Assembly (NCBI GenBank): GCA_944389195.1
Contig: CALXLM010000026.1
Coordinates: 116,199-180,198 of the forward strand
Reading direction: 5' to 3'
DNA: 64,000 nt
Source of the DNA: an uncultured Opitutales bacterium
GTDB taxonomy: Bacteria > Verrucomicrobiota > Verrucomicrobiia > Opitutales > Intestinicryptomonadaceae
How positions within the stretch are numbered: the stretch's first letter is position 1; each line of letters starts with the position of its first letter. The position numbers and the translations under genes are program-made. Below the pieces are notes generated by a model, which saw only the letters and a program-made list of their open reading frames with translations, was not told the origin of the DNA and did no database searches. Below are positions 18,190 through 27,179 of the stretch, one piece after another.

Positions 18190-19248
18190 CTATTTCCAAT
18201 TGAACGGAGCCTCAAAGGAAAGCATAAGCCTTTGTTCCTCTTTTTGCGCGGCGTCCGCATTGACGGCGTCGTAATCGTAAGAATAGCGAAGCGCTATGTC
18301 TATGACATCGGTGGCCTTTATCACCAATCCCAGTCTCAAATAAGCCGAATACTGGTTGACATTGGTGACGTTCATGCCGACATAACCGTTCTGTTCAAAC
18401 CTCAAAAGCTTGTTTATCTCCCACACAAGATCTTCGGCGACAACCGCCATGAACGCCCATTTCGTATTAAAGTCGTAAGCGTTTATGTAGCGCACGGCGG
18501 GACCGGGCGCTATGTCTATCGTCAGATCGTAGCGCTCGAACTCAAATCTGTAGCCGAGAGTGACTGCTTCGTCAACCTGGTCTTTTATGCCTTTCACCAT
18601 ATCGCGCTTATATGCGAGTATGTTTTGCACGTACCAATGGCTGGTCTCGTCGAAATCGCGGCGGAAATTTGTATCTATTCCCCATTTGTCCAAAGTTGTA
18701 CTCGTCACGTTGTCAACGCTCGTTTCAGAGGTATAATTGTAATATGCAGTCGCCGAAAACTTGTTCAAATCCCACTCTTTTTTGACGTCGAAAGCCGCGT
18801 AAACCGAAAATACCGAAGAAGTCGTCTGGCGGTATTCAAGCCCTCCGCGAAGCCTAAACTGCCAGCCTTCGGGGAAGTTTTCCTTCACAAAATTGCGGTA
18901 GTCTGTGACCCACTCGGGTTCCTTCCCGACTGCGGGCGGAGCAGACGGATCAGATTCGGGAGCCTCGGCGGCGGCATTGTCGGAAGAAGAATCGGCCGCG
19001 CCCTGCCCCGCCTGTAAATTCTCCTGGGATACGGTCGCGGAATTTACATCGGCGCTGATGCCGCTTATTGCGGAGCGCGGAATGGTTATGTCGCCGAACT
19101 GGGTTTCAAGAACTATCTGGGCGTCGTTCGACTGCGATATCTTCCCGGATATCCTGTCTCCGTTGGAAAGGGTAAGAATATCCGCTCCCGCGAAATGCGA
19201 ATACAAAAGCGACAACGTCAGCACCGCAAATATTTTGCCGATTTTCAT
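18190..19248 (-). CDS. DUF481 outer-membrane protein (YdiY-like)
   Basis: 352 aa. Signal peptide at 1-22 (ending SHFAGA). Residues ~23-70 form a small beta domain (LTLSNGDRISGKI...FGDITIPRSAI), then an Ala/Ser/Pro-rich linker (~75-110). The C-terminal ~230 residues are alternating aromatic/polar strands typical of the DUF481 barrel, ending in FNWK. Family members such as E. coli YdiY are salt- or acid-induced outer-membrane proteins. The role here is unknown. It is divergent from the HpnH-like gene. Confidence 0.82.
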   Translation of the reverse strand: MKIGKIFAVLTLSLLYSHFAGADILTLSNGDRISGKISQSNDAQIVLETQFGDITIPRSAISGISADVNSATVSQENLQAGQGAADSSSDNAAAEAPESDPSAPPAVGKEPEWVTDYRNFVKENFPEGWQFRLRGGLEYRQTTSSVFSVYAAFDVKKEWDLNKFSATAYYNYTSETSVDNVTSTTLDKWGIDTNFRRDFDETSHWYVQNILAYKRDMVKGIKDQVDEAVTLGYRFEFERYDLTIDIAPGPAVRYINAYDFNTKWAFMAVVAEDLVWEINKLLRFEQNGYVGMNVTNVNQYSAYLRLGLVIKATDVIDIALRYSYDYDAVNADAAQKEEQRLMLSFEAPFNWK

Positions 19249-19263
19249 TTTTTTATAGAATTA

Positions 19264-19397
19264 AAGCCGATAAGAATGCAGCTTCCGAACATACTGTCCC
19301 GCGTTAGCCTTCTTACAAGCATTTTTTATAATTATATCATAAAGCCGTTTAAAAAAATGTTGAAGAAGCCCGGAATAAATGCAATATTTATCGGCTT
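19264..19397. repeat. 10-bp inverted repeat flanking the DUF481/hpnH intergenic region
   Basis: AAGCCGATAA (19264-19273) and its reverse complement TTATCGGCTT (19388-19397) bracket most of the divergent promoter region. It may be a regulator site pair; no regulator is known. Confidence 0.35.
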
Positions 19398-19426
19398 AAC
19401 AATATTAGTTTTTAGGAGATTTATTT

Positions 19427-20452
19427 ATGGCAGTGCCGTTGTCGCAAGTTCTAACAGTAGCAAAATACGCCCTTGGCAAGTCGCTTAAGGGGCAGAAGCG
19501 CTATCCATTGGTAATGATGCTCGAACCCCTGTTTCAATGCAACCTGGCATGCTCCGGCTGCGGCAAAATACAATACCCGAAACACATTCTGGACATGAGA
19601 ATGCCCAAGGAGAAAGCATGGGCGGCGCTGGAGGAATGCGGGGCCCCCATCGTAAGCATTGCCGGCGGCGAGCCACTGCTCCATCCCGAAATGCCGGAAA
19701 TGATCGACGGCTTCGTGAAGCGCAAGAAGTATATTTACATGTGCACGAACGCCCAAATACTGCTGCGCAAAATAGATCTCTACAAACCCAGCAAATATTT
19801 GTCATTAAGCGTCCACCTCGACGGCACAAAAGAAATGCACGACCGCAGCGTAAACCGCGAAGGCGCATACGACACGGCCGTGAGCGGAATCAAGGAGGCC
19901 CTCAAGCGCGGCTTCCGAGTGACGACAAACACCACCATATTCAACAACGCCGACCCCGAAAAAGTGCGTAAATTTTTCGACGACGCAATGGACCTCGGAG
20001 TCGAGGGCATGATGATATCCCCCGGCTTCCCGTACGACAAGGCGCCGAACCAGGATATTTTTCTCGAACGGAACAAAACGGTCGAGCTTTTCAAAAAAAT
20101 ACTCGGCAACCCGCATAAAAAATGGGTTTTCAACCATTCTCCGGGCTTTTTGGCGTTCTTAAAGGGCGAGCAGGACTACGACTGCACCCCGTGGGGAAAC
20201 CCGACCTATTCCATAATGGGTTGGCAAAAGCCCTGCTACCTTATCAACGACGGCTATTGCGAAACATTCGCCAAACTAATGGAGGAAATAGACAAATACG
20301 GCCTCGGCAAAAACGGCAGCCGTCCCGAATGCAAGGACTGCATGCTTCATAGCGGATACGAGGCCAGCGCTGTCTGCGACATATTTGGAACATGGGGCGG
20401 CGTATTTAGGGCGGTTAAACACATGCGCAATTTCGGCGGGAAGTCGAAATAG
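19427..20452 (+). CDS. hpnH: HpnH-like radical SAM protein (adenosyl-hopene transferase family)
   Basis: 341 aa. The radical SAM cluster motif is CNLACSGCGKIQYP (C-x3-C-x2-C), followed by SIAGGEPLLHPEM (SAM-binding GGE). A C-terminal region with PECKDCMLHSGYEASA matches the DUF3463 extension of HpnH. HpnH adds a 5'-deoxyadenosyl group to diploptene, the first side-chain step in hopanoid synthesis. No squalene-hopene cyclase or other hpn gene is visible here, so the substrate is inferred from family only. A TAGGAGA ribosome site precedes the ATG. Confidence 0.85.
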   Translation: MAVPLSQVLTVAKYALGKSLKGQKRYPLVMMLEPLFQCNLACSGCGKIQYPKHILDMRMPKEKAWAALEECGAPIVSIAGGEPLLHPEMPEMIDGFVKRKKYIYMCTNAQILLRKIDLYKPSKYLSLSVHLDGTKEMHDRSVNREGAYDTAVSGIKEALKRGFRVTTNTTIFNNADPEKVRKFFDDAMDLGVEGMMISPGFPYDKAPNQDIFLERNKTVELFKKILGNPHKKWVFNHSPGFLAFLKGEQDYDCTPWGNPTYSIMGWQKPCYLINDGYCETFAKLMEEIDKYGLGKNGSRPECKDCMLHSGYEASAVCDIFGTWGGVFRAVKHMRNFGGKSK

Positions 20453-20468
20453 CCGTACTGCAAACAAA

Positions 20469-22553
20469 GTGCCGGGAAGCGACGAGGAAAAATTCCGTTT
20501 TCCAAACCTTTGCAACAAGGTGTTCGGGAAGGGCGGCTATGCGTCGATTCTTCCAAATTTCGAATACCGCCCGGAACAGGAAAAAATGGCGTATTGCTGC
20601 GCGCAGGCGTTTTCATCCGACATTCCAATACTGTTTGAAGCCGGAACCGGCGTAGGCAAAAGCCTGGCGTATCTCGTTCCCGGAATAATCGCCGCCGTAA
20701 GATTCAACCGCCAGCTCGTCGTGGCGACACACACGATAGCCCTCCAGCAGCAAATAATAGAAAAAGACCTGCCGCGAATCGAAATGATGTTTGAAAACTG
20801 CGGCGCGCTTGGCGACTGCGCCAATTTTAAGTCGGCTCTGTTGCTCGGGCGCGGAAACTATCTTTGCACAAACAGGCTGAAGCGGGCACTTGCCGAAAGG
20901 AGGGAACTTTTTAATTCAGAGGAGTCGAAAGAGCTCGATAGAATAGCCGACTGGGCTGTCACTACGCGAACGGGCATTGCCGAAGAATTAAACCCTCCGC
21001 CCAATCCTGAAGTTTGGAATTGGGTCAATGCCGACGCTTCGTCGTGCACCGCCAACAGCTGTACCGACGGCACTTGTTTCTACCAAAACGCACGGAGGGA
21101 AATAGCATCGGCGGACATTGTAATACTCAACCACAGCCTGTTGTTCGCCATGCTTGCCGCCGGATTGGGAGCCGAAGACGGACAAGACGGCGCAGGGGGC
21201 GTGCTTTTCCCGAACGACATGCTTGTTCTCGACGAGGCGCATCTCGTACCAAACGTCGCAAGCGACGCATTCGGGTCCTCGCTAAGTTGCGCCGGCATCA
21301 TGCGCGAGCTCAGGCGAATCTACGATCCGAAAAAACGGAAGGGACTGATCGCCCGCGGCGGAATGGCCGAACACTGCGATAAACTTGCCGTATCTGACAC
21401 TATGGCCGCATGCGAGGATTTTTTTGCCCGCGTAAAAAAAGATTTCCTCCTATGCCGCGACACCGTGCGAATTACGTCTCCGAATTGGATAGACTGCGAG
21501 TTTCCGCAAAAGCTCGAAGCCCTCGCAGAACTGCTCGACTCTTTCGCCATGAACGCCAAAACCGACCGGCTCGCGGCCGAAATAAGAGACTACAAACGAC
21601 GTATATTGTCGTTTAAGAACACCCTTGAAAACTGCATATTTCTCGGCGACGCCGAAAACTCGGTTTACTGGGCGGAGCGCGCCGGCAGGGACGAAAGGGA
21701 TGCCCGGATCAATTCGGCGCCGCTGAAAGTTTCCGAAATTCTAAGGCGGGCACTATTTTCGCGCAAGTCCCCCGTTGTAATGACCTCCGCAACGCTTGCG
21801 GTAGGCGGAAGCATGGAGGGTTTCGTATCCAAAACCGGCGCCGAAAACGCCGAATGCTTCATATGCGACTCCCCCTTCGACTACGACAAAAACATGCGCG
21901 CCTTTATCGCCACTGACGCCCCCGATATAGAAAAATCCACCGGGCGCCTCGATTCCGAATATATATCCAGGGTATGTAAAAAACTTTGCGAAAAAGTCCG
22001 CGGAGGAACCCTTATTCTCTTTACAAGTTACGCCGACTTAAACATGGCGGCGAAATATCTCGAGGAAAACCTTTCCGAAAGAAAAATATTCGTGCAGGGC
22101 AGAATGCCGCGCAACGAAACCGTCCGCGCCTTCGCCGATGCGGGCGACGCCGTGCTGCTTGGAACGGATACGTTTTGGACGGGCATAGACCTTCCCGGTG
22201 AGAAGCTGTCGCAGGTGATAATAACGAGACTTCCATTCGAAAACCACAGGCACCCCCTGCTTCAGGCGAGGCTCGACAGAATACAAATGGAAGGCGGAAA
22301 CCCATTCAGGGAGCTGTCGCTTCCGGCGGCCGTCATAAAATTCAGGCAAGGCATAGGACGGTTGATCCGCAGCGCCTCCGACAAGGGCATAGCGGTCGTT
22401 CTCGATTCGAGAATCGCATCAAGGCCATACGGCATGAATTTTATCGACGCCATACCGACAAACCGCGTAGAACGGTTTTGCGAAAGCGACATAGACGGAT
22501 TTGTTTCCGACTGCATAAACGAACTCGGCCTCGCCCCTAAATCGAAATCTTGA
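20469..22553 (+). CDS. dinG: DinG/XPD-type superfamily 2 DNA helicase
   Basis: 694 aa from the GTG at 20469; an in-frame ATG at 20385 would overlap hpnH by 68 bp, and homology-like sequence (PNFEYRPEQEKMA) begins only after the GTG. Walker A is EAGTGVGKSLAYL; Walker B is LDEAHLVPN. Cysteines between them (NYLC..., SSCTANSCTDGTCFYQNAR) can hold the [4Fe-4S] cluster of this family. C-terminal motifs include LFTSYADL, GTDTFWTGIDLPGE and RQGIGRLIRS. Such 5'-3' helicases resolve R-loops or damaged DNA. Confidence 0.9.
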   Translation: MPGSDEEKFRFPNLCNKVFGKGGYASILPNFEYRPEQEKMAYCCAQAFSSDIPILFEAGTGVGKSLAYLVPGIIAAVRFNRQLVVATHTIALQQQIIEKDLPRIEMMFENCGALGDCANFKSALLLGRGNYLCTNRLKRALAERRELFNSEESKELDRIADWAVTTRTGIAEELNPPPNPEVWNWVNADASSCTANSCTDGTCFYQNARREIASADIVILNHSLLFAMLAAGLGAEDGQDGAGGVLFPNDMLVLDEAHLVPNVASDAFGSSLSCAGIMRELRRIYDPKKRKGLIARGGMAEHCDKLAVSDTMAACEDFFARVKKDFLLCRDTVRITSPNWIDCEFPQKLEALAELLDSFAMNAKTDRLAAEIRDYKRRILSFKNTLENCIFLGDAENSVYWAERAGRDERDARINSAPLKVSEILRRALFSRKSPVVMTSATLAVGGSMEGFVSKTGAENAECFICDSPFDYDKNMRAFIATDAPDIEKSTGRLDSEYISRVCKKLCEKVRGGTLILFTSYADLNMAAKYLEENLSERKIFVQGRMPRNETVRAFADAGDAVLLGTDTFWTGIDLPGEKLSQVIITRLPFENHRHPLLQARLDRIQMEGGNPFRELSLPAAVIKFRQGIGRLIRSASDKGIAVVLDSRIASRPYGMNFIDAIPTNRVERFCESDIDGFVSDCINELGLAPKSKS

Positions 22554-22587
22554 CTGCCATATAAAACAGTGTAGCCTCTCCCCCATT

Positions 22588-22959
22588 ATGGATAAACTCG
22601 AAGAAATTTTCAAGATGCAGTACGAGCTCAACAAGCGCATCGGCGTCGATACCGCCAACATGAGCGACGACGAAAAAATCAAGTGGGTTCTAAACTACAG
22701 CCGCGCCATGCAGCAGGAGAACGCCGAGCTGATAGACTCGGTACCGTGGAAATGGTGGGCGAAATACCAAAAATTCGACCAGCAAAACGCGCGCGTGGAA
22801 GTGGTCGACATGCTACATTTTCTCGTGTCAATGGCGCAGGTTCTCGGCATGACGGCGGAGGATTTTTACAGCGCCTACGCCAAGAAAAACCACATCAACC
22901 ACGACCGGCAGGACTCCGGGTATTCCGAAAAAAACGAAGACGACTGCCGCTCGATTTGA
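22588..22959 (+). CDS. Dimeric (all-alpha) dUTP diphosphatase
   Basis: 123 aa. The all-alpha NTP-pyrophosphohydrolase signature is clear: QQENAELIDSVPWKWW followed by NARVEVVDMLHFLVSMAQ, where the Glu/Asp residues bind Mg2+. This arrangement is that of the dimeric dUTPases (kinetoplastid and phage type, MazG-related), not the trimeric Dut. It hydrolyses dUTP to dUMP, limiting uracil in DNA. It follows the dinG-like helicase by 34 bp and may share its transcript. Confidence 0.82.
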   Translation: MDKLEEIFKMQYELNKRIGVDTANMSDDEKIKWVLNYSRAMQQENAELIDSVPWKWWAKYQKFDQQNARVEVVDMLHFLVSMAQVLGMTAEDFYSAYAKKNHINHDRQDSGYSEKNEDDCRSI

Positions 22960-22966
22960 CACGCAC

Positions 22967-22997
22967 GCAAAAACGGCGCGGATGCAAAAACGGCGCG
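22967..22997. repeat. 14-bp tandem direct repeat between convergent genes
   Basis: GCAAAAACGGCGCG occurs at 22967-22980 and again at 22984-22997, three bases apart, just after the dUTPase stop. Confidence 0.6.
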
Positions 22998-23030
22998 CCG
23001 CGCTCCATGTTCCGCGCCGAAACGCTTTTT
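22991..23030 (+). terminator. Possible terminator after the dUTPase
   Basis: CGGCGCG (22991-22997) pairs with CGCGCCG (23013-23019), followed by a T run at 23026-23030. The 15-nt loop is large and the T run is separated by several bases, so this is tentative. Confidence 0.35.
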
Positions 23031-23043
23031 GCAGGCAATGCTG

Positions 23044-24054
23044 CTATTTTGAAGCAACCAATATTCCCAAGCCCGCCAGGAAAAATACAAACATCATGCC
23101 CAAGAGCGTGTTCGTTCCTTTGGGCGCGTTTCTAAACTCCCTCCATATAAATACGCCCCAGAACGCCGAAACCATTGTCGCTCCCTGACCCAAGCCGTAT
23201 GCGAGAGCCGCACCCGCAGCGTCGGCGGATATGAAACTGAAGCTTGTCCCCAGGCACCATATGGCACCGCCCAACATTCCTATTGCGTGGGTCTTAGCGT
23301 TCCCGTCCGAAAAATAAGATGAATACGGCACCGCCGGCCCCCCGTCCACGGGAAACTTCATGGCAAGCGTATTAAACGCGAAATTCGACAAAAATATCCC
23401 CACGGCAAAAACAACCATAGCTGTATAAGGCGATAACTTTCCAGCTTCAAGCACTGCCTTTCCCGAAGACATATCGACAGTTCCCATGGCCTCCGCAACA
23501 AAGCTGTAAAAGAACCCCATGAGCAGGCCGGCAGTTACCGACACGGCAATTCCCTTGGCAGTCGTACCTTTGCCACCGATACGCTTAAAAGCTACCGCAT
23601 CGAGTATTATGGCCACGCAGATTAATGCCACTCCCAACCCCAACATTAACGGGTCGCCCGAGGGGCGCGCTATATATGTCGTAATGACACCAAGCACGAG
23701 AGCCAGGCCGATTCCCACAGGAAACGCCACCGCAAGGCCCGCAATGTCTATTGCAATCACTAAAAGTATGTTTGAAAGGTTGAAGATAACTCCTCCTATA
23801 AATGCTGAAACCAGCCATTTAGAATCGGCTTGCAAAACGTCATCGGCAAAAGCCCTGCCCCCGTCCCCGAAAGACCCCATTGTGAATGCGAGCGCCAGCG
23901 AAAACAGTAAGACTCCTATCGAATAATCCCAATAAAAAAGCTGGAAACTCCATTTCCTGCTTGCAAGCTTTTGAGTGTTTCCCCACGAACCCCAGCATAT
24001 CATCGTGACGACGCACATTATCACAGCTGTCGTATAAGATGTTATAGTCACCAT
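23044..24054 (-). CDS. Ten-helix sugar permease (DMT superfamily, GRP/ureide-permease-like)
   Basis: 336 aa with about ten hydrophobic helices and two similar halves. It starts with TTAVIMCVVTMICWGSWGNTQKL...FQLFYWDYSIGVLL, a pattern of the GRP/RhaT/ureide-permease branch of the drug/metabolite transporter superfamily. It probably imports a sugar or related solute with protons. It resembles the RhaT-type protein at 52.6 kb only at family level. Convergent with the dUTPase gene. The substrate is not readable from sequence. Confidence 0.75.
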   Translation of the reverse strand: MVTITSYTTAVIMCVVTMICWGSWGNTQKLASRKWSFQLFYWDYSIGVLLFSLALAFTMGSFGDGGRAFADDVLQADSKWLVSAFIGGVIFNLSNILLVIAIDIAGLAVAFPVGIGLALVLGVITTYIARPSGDPLMLGLGVALICVAIILDAVAFKRIGGKGTTAKGIAVSVTAGLLMGFFYSFVAEAMGTVDMSSGKAVLEAGKLSPYTAMVVFAVGIFLSNFAFNTLAMKFPVDGGPAVPYSSYFSDGNAKTHAIGMLGGAIWCLGTSFSFISADAAGAALAYGLGQGATMVSAFWGVFIWREFRNAPKGTNTLLGMMFVFFLAGLGILVASK

Positions 24055-24136
24055 AATTAATTCCCTTTAATCAGATTGAAAAATTAACCCGAAAATACAC
24101 CATAGGGAAACTATAAATTTTTTCGTATTCGTACAG

Positions 24137-24175
24137 TAAAAAAAGAAACAACGCGGAAATAATTTCCGCGTTGTT
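24137..24175 (-). terminator. Rho-independent terminator after the CBM20-like gene
   Basis: Perfect 14-bp inverted repeat (24147-24160 with 24162-24175) containing CGCGGAAAT. On the minus strand it is followed by TTTCTTTTTTTAC. Confidence 0.88.
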
Positions 24176-24202
24176 GAAACCTAATCAGCTCTAACATTAA
24201 TA

Positions 24203-24592
24203 TTAGAGAAATGTCGGACGACAAATAACCGTATCGCCGGCCGATACCGTCAAATCCTCGCCAATCGCCCAATTTTGGTCATTGACAAGAACCTTGAAAG
24301 ACACGGTTCCTTCGGGCACTATCTGCTCCCAAAGCCATTCGTCTTCGCTTATGCTCTGCATTGGAACGCCTTTCTGCCAATCGAGGCTTCCGCCTATGCC
24401 GCGAATGTAAAGCTGATTGCCCCAACCCGCGTCAAATTTTGCAATCACTCTTGTGAGTTTAGCCTTCGACGCGCATTTGCATGAACAGGACTTACCGCTA
24501 TTCTTCTTCTGGCTTTTAACCGCAACGCGTTTTTCGGAAACCTTCTTGGCTGGCTTTGCAGTTTTAGTTGTTGTTTTCTTTGTTGTAGGCAT
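24203..24592 (-). CDS. Small CBM20/CBM48-like protein with Lys/Ala-rich tail
   Basis: 129 aa in two parts. Residues 1-45 are Lys/Ala/Thr-rich and end in a Cys cluster (SCSCKCASKAK), resembling a histone H1-like tail. Residues ~47-129 look like a starch-binding-type beta sandwich: NQLYIRGIGGSLDWQKGVPM...WLWEQIVPEGTVSFKVLVNDQNWAIGEDLTVSAG. No catalytic domain and no signal peptide are present, so it is likely cytoplasmic, perhaps binding glycogen or nucleic acid (inferred). The 119-aa protein at 31.3 kb has a similar tail. Confidence 0.72.
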   Translation of the reverse strand: MPTTKKTTTKTAKPAKKVSEKRVAVKSQKKNSGKSCSCKCASKAKLTRVIAKFDAGWGNQLYIRGIGGSLDWQKGVPMQSISEDEWLWEQIVPEGTVSFKVLVNDQNWAIGEDLTVSAGDTVICRPTFL

Positions 24593-24882
24593 TGTTTATC
24601 CTTTCGCTTTGGAACGCACGCGCATTTGACGCGTCCATTCTCATAAAATTTTATCCATTAAATTCACAATACAAGCATTTTTTGCATAAAAAATACTTAA
24701 TTGCCTCTCACATGCATATTATCGTAAAAAAAGCGCTTACATTAACGAAAAACCGGCGGCTCCTAAATAAAAACGAAACCGCGCCTGTAAGGCACTGCCA
24801 TATAAACACTTTATTTTTAAAAGGCTACTGCGGCGTCCATATTGCGGCAAGCAACATAAAAAACCGCAATAATGCCCCATAA

Positions 24883-26520
24883 CTATTCGTCGGAGAGATC
24901 TTTCTCGCCTTCGCGCAGTTTCTGGGCAATTACCGACATCGAACTTACCGCGCTGTAAATTTTTTCCATTCTGTTCTCGAGAACGGATAATTTTGAGGCG
25001 TCCGCTTTGTCGGAAGGCGGAGTAAATTTGACAAGTTCGAAAATATAGGCATTTTCTCCCTGCATTTTTACTCCTGATACACCGCCCGCCTTTAATGACG
25101 GCAATGTAGATACCAAGATTTCATACGCCCTCATCAAGGCGTCTCCCTTTGGATCTATAAAAGAAAAATCCCTTACCGCCTCGACCGAAGCTCCGCCTTC
25201 GCGCGCAACCGACGCAAAAGACTTCTTATCTGCAACCGCTTTTGCGAGAGCCGCACCCAGAGTGTTTGCGCGTTCCGAAAACAGCCGCAATTTTTCGGCC
25301 GCCACATAATTTTTCAAAACGGCGTCCTTCACTTCAGAATACTTGGGAAGATATGAGGGAAGACGCTCTGCGAGAAACACCACCCATACACCTTCGGAAG
25401 ACACAATGGGGTCTGAACAAAACTTTGTGTCGTCAAGCTTCATCGCCGCCGACGCGCACTCAACGGGGAAACCGTCGGGCAATTTGGCGTCGGTCACGCG
25501 CATAGGTTTGTTTTTCTTTAAATCAACCTTAAATTCTCCGGCAATTTTCTTAAGCTCCGCGGAACCTTTTTTGGCTTCGCTGTCGTAGATTTTGAGGACA
25601 AACTCCTCTGCTTTATGCACCGCTTTTCTAAGCGAGTTTTCGGCAGTATAGTCGGCCTTGACTTTCTCGTTTATTTCAGAAAGTTTCGGCATGTACGGTT
25701 TTCCGTCCTTTGTGGTGGCGTATTTGCGCATATTTGCCGCGTAATATGCGGAAATATCCTCCTGCCCTGGAACCGCTTCGTCGGCAAAATCCTTCGCGGG
25801 GAAATACGCCGTTTCCACCACTACTCCCTCACCCACTCTAAAGACCTCTATATTGTCTTTAAAATATTTTTCGAGCGTTTCTGCCGAAGGCTTAATCTCA
25901 GGCTTAAACGACTCCATGGAAAGAGTCGCCATATTGAAGTCCCAAAGCCCGTATGTCTGCTCGTACTCGCGCTTTACTTCAAATCCGGGAATATATCCGG
26001 GGCCGCCGAGCAACCCGGCAACCTTGTTTACGAGGGCGTTTTGCGAAAGTATTTCCGAAAGCGCCTCCTGGCTCATCCTTCCGGACGCCGTGCGCGCATC
26101 GACAAATTTCTTGAACAACTCCGAATCGAATTTCCCGTCCTTGTCGGCAAAAATCGGGGAATTTTGTATGTAGGAATTCAAATCATTCTGCGATATCTGC
26201 GTCATTCCCAATTCACTCGCGACAAACCGCAAATACGCCTGGCGCAGCATCATCTGCGTAAACTGCTCCTCAGACCTCGGCTGCTGTCCGCTAAGTATAA
26301 GCTCAAAGTAAACGCAATTCTGAAGCTGCGCCACCGAAGCCTCATTAGAAAAATCGAATCCGTAGAAAACCTTTCCCTTCTGCGCCCCCGAATGGTAGCT
26401 GTCTCCGAAGAACGGAACCGAACCTATCGTGAAAACGAAAGCGATAATTATTGCCACAAGCAATACGCCGAAAACCGACTTATGGTGTTTCTGAAGAACT
26501 ATTTGTATCCAGGTAATCAT
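24883..26520 (-). CDS. PpiD/SurA-like membrane-anchored periplasmic chaperone
   Basis: 545 aa. A single membrane segment (about 15-35, VFGVLLVAIIIAFVFTIGSVPFF) is followed by a SurA-N-like helical domain (~60-190; EEQFTQMMLRQAYLRFVASELGM, FDSELFKKFVDA). No clear PPIC rotamase motif is visible in the C-terminal half. This resembles PpiD-type chaperones that assist folding of exported proteins at the SecYEG exit. In this genome likely clients are surface and outer-membrane proteins (inferred). A 62-bp gap separates it from the methyltransferase gene that lies further downstream on the same strand only after its own stop. Confidence 0.75.
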   Translation of the reverse strand: MITWIQIVLQKHHKSVFGVLLVAIIIAFVFTIGSVPFFGDSYHSGAQKGKVFYGFDFSNEASVAQLQNCVYFELILSGQQPRSEEQFTQMMLRQAYLRFVASELGMTQISQNDLNSYIQNSPIFADKDGKFDSELFKKFVDARTASGRMSQEALSEILSQNALVNKVAGLLGGPGYIPGFEVKREYEQTYGLWDFNMATLSMESFKPEIKPSAETLEKYFKDNIEVFRVGEGVVVETAYFPAKDFADEAVPGQEDISAYYAANMRKYATTKDGKPYMPKLSEINEKVKADYTAENSLRKAVHKAEEFVLKIYDSEAKKGSAELKKIAGEFKVDLKKNKPMRVTDAKLPDGFPVECASAAMKLDDTKFCSDPIVSSEGVWVVFLAERLPSYLPKYSEVKDAVLKNYVAAEKLRLFSERANTLGAALAKAVADKKSFASVAREGGASVEAVRDFSFIDPKGDALMRAYEILVSTLPSLKAGGVSGVKMQGENAYIFELVKFTPPSDKADASKLSVLENRMEKIYSAVSSMSVIAQKLREGEKDLSDE

Positions 26521-26593
26521 ACTACTGTAAGAAATTTAAAGGCGCCATGTTAGTGAATGGGGCAAAGATGTCAATAACCGAAGACGCAAGCCG

Positions 26594-27172
26594 TCAAATT
26601 TTTTCAAAGACGTCAACGCGTGCGGGAGGAACGTTTAAATAAACGCGGTAAGCATGAACGTGGCGCATTTTGTCGGAAAATCCCACCGCTTTCGGAGATC
26701 GCGCCAAATTGTAAGTAAACTGGACGAATCTACCACCGGAAGGAAGAGAATCCTCCACCTCTTTGACGATGTTTCTGACGCATTCCTTCGGCAGGCTCAA
26801 CAGCGGAAGCCCCGAAACTATCGCCGATATCGCCCCTGCGGATTTTTCCCCCACAAGGCTCCTGATATTCTCCGCGCTTCCGTTCAGAACTGCCGCATGC
26901 GGAAATTTTTTCGATAAAATGCCGCACAGTTTTTTGTCGAATTCTATGCAAAACAGAGACGACCTATCCGCATATCCGGCCTCGACAAGCCTGGCGGTTA
27001 TGGCTCCCGTTCCGGATCCGAGCTCCACAACGGCCCCGCATTCCTCCGGGGTTCTGCCTATTGCGGACACCATCTTCCGCGCCAAAAATTTGGAACTCGG
27101 ACATACCGCGCCGGTTCTCCGCGGAGCCGACACGTATTTGCAAATCATTATTGCCGTATCTATTATTCCCAT
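26594..27172 (-). CDS. Class I SAM-dependent methyltransferase (PmtA/KsgA-like)
   Basis: 192 aa. The SAM-binding motif I is VVELGSGTGAITARLVEAG, then LFCIEFDKKLCGILSKKFP (motif II) and SAIVSGLPLLSLPKE (motif IV region). The N-terminal CPSSKFLARKMV and overall layout match phospholipid N-methyltransferase-type and rRNA adenine methyltransferase-type enzymes annotated together in many genomes. A lipid or RNA target cannot be chosen from sequence alone. It starts 8 bp after kdsD on the same strand, so it is probably in the kdsB-kdsD operon. Confidence 0.75.
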   Translation of the reverse strand: MGIIDTAIMICKYVSAPRRTGAVCPSSKFLARKMVSAIGRTPEECGAVVELGSGTGAITARLVEAGYADRSSLFCIEFDKKLCGILSKKFPHAAVLNGSAENIRSLVGEKSAGAISAIVSGLPLLSLPKECVRNIVKEVEDSLPSGGRFVQFTYNLARSPKAVGFSDKMRHVHAYRVYLNVPPARVDVFEKI

Positions 27173-27179
27173 AACGATG

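Noticed and set aside
22967..22997. Short tandem repeat as a CRISPR remnant
   Set aside because: Only two 14-bp units with a 3-bp gap, no cas genes.
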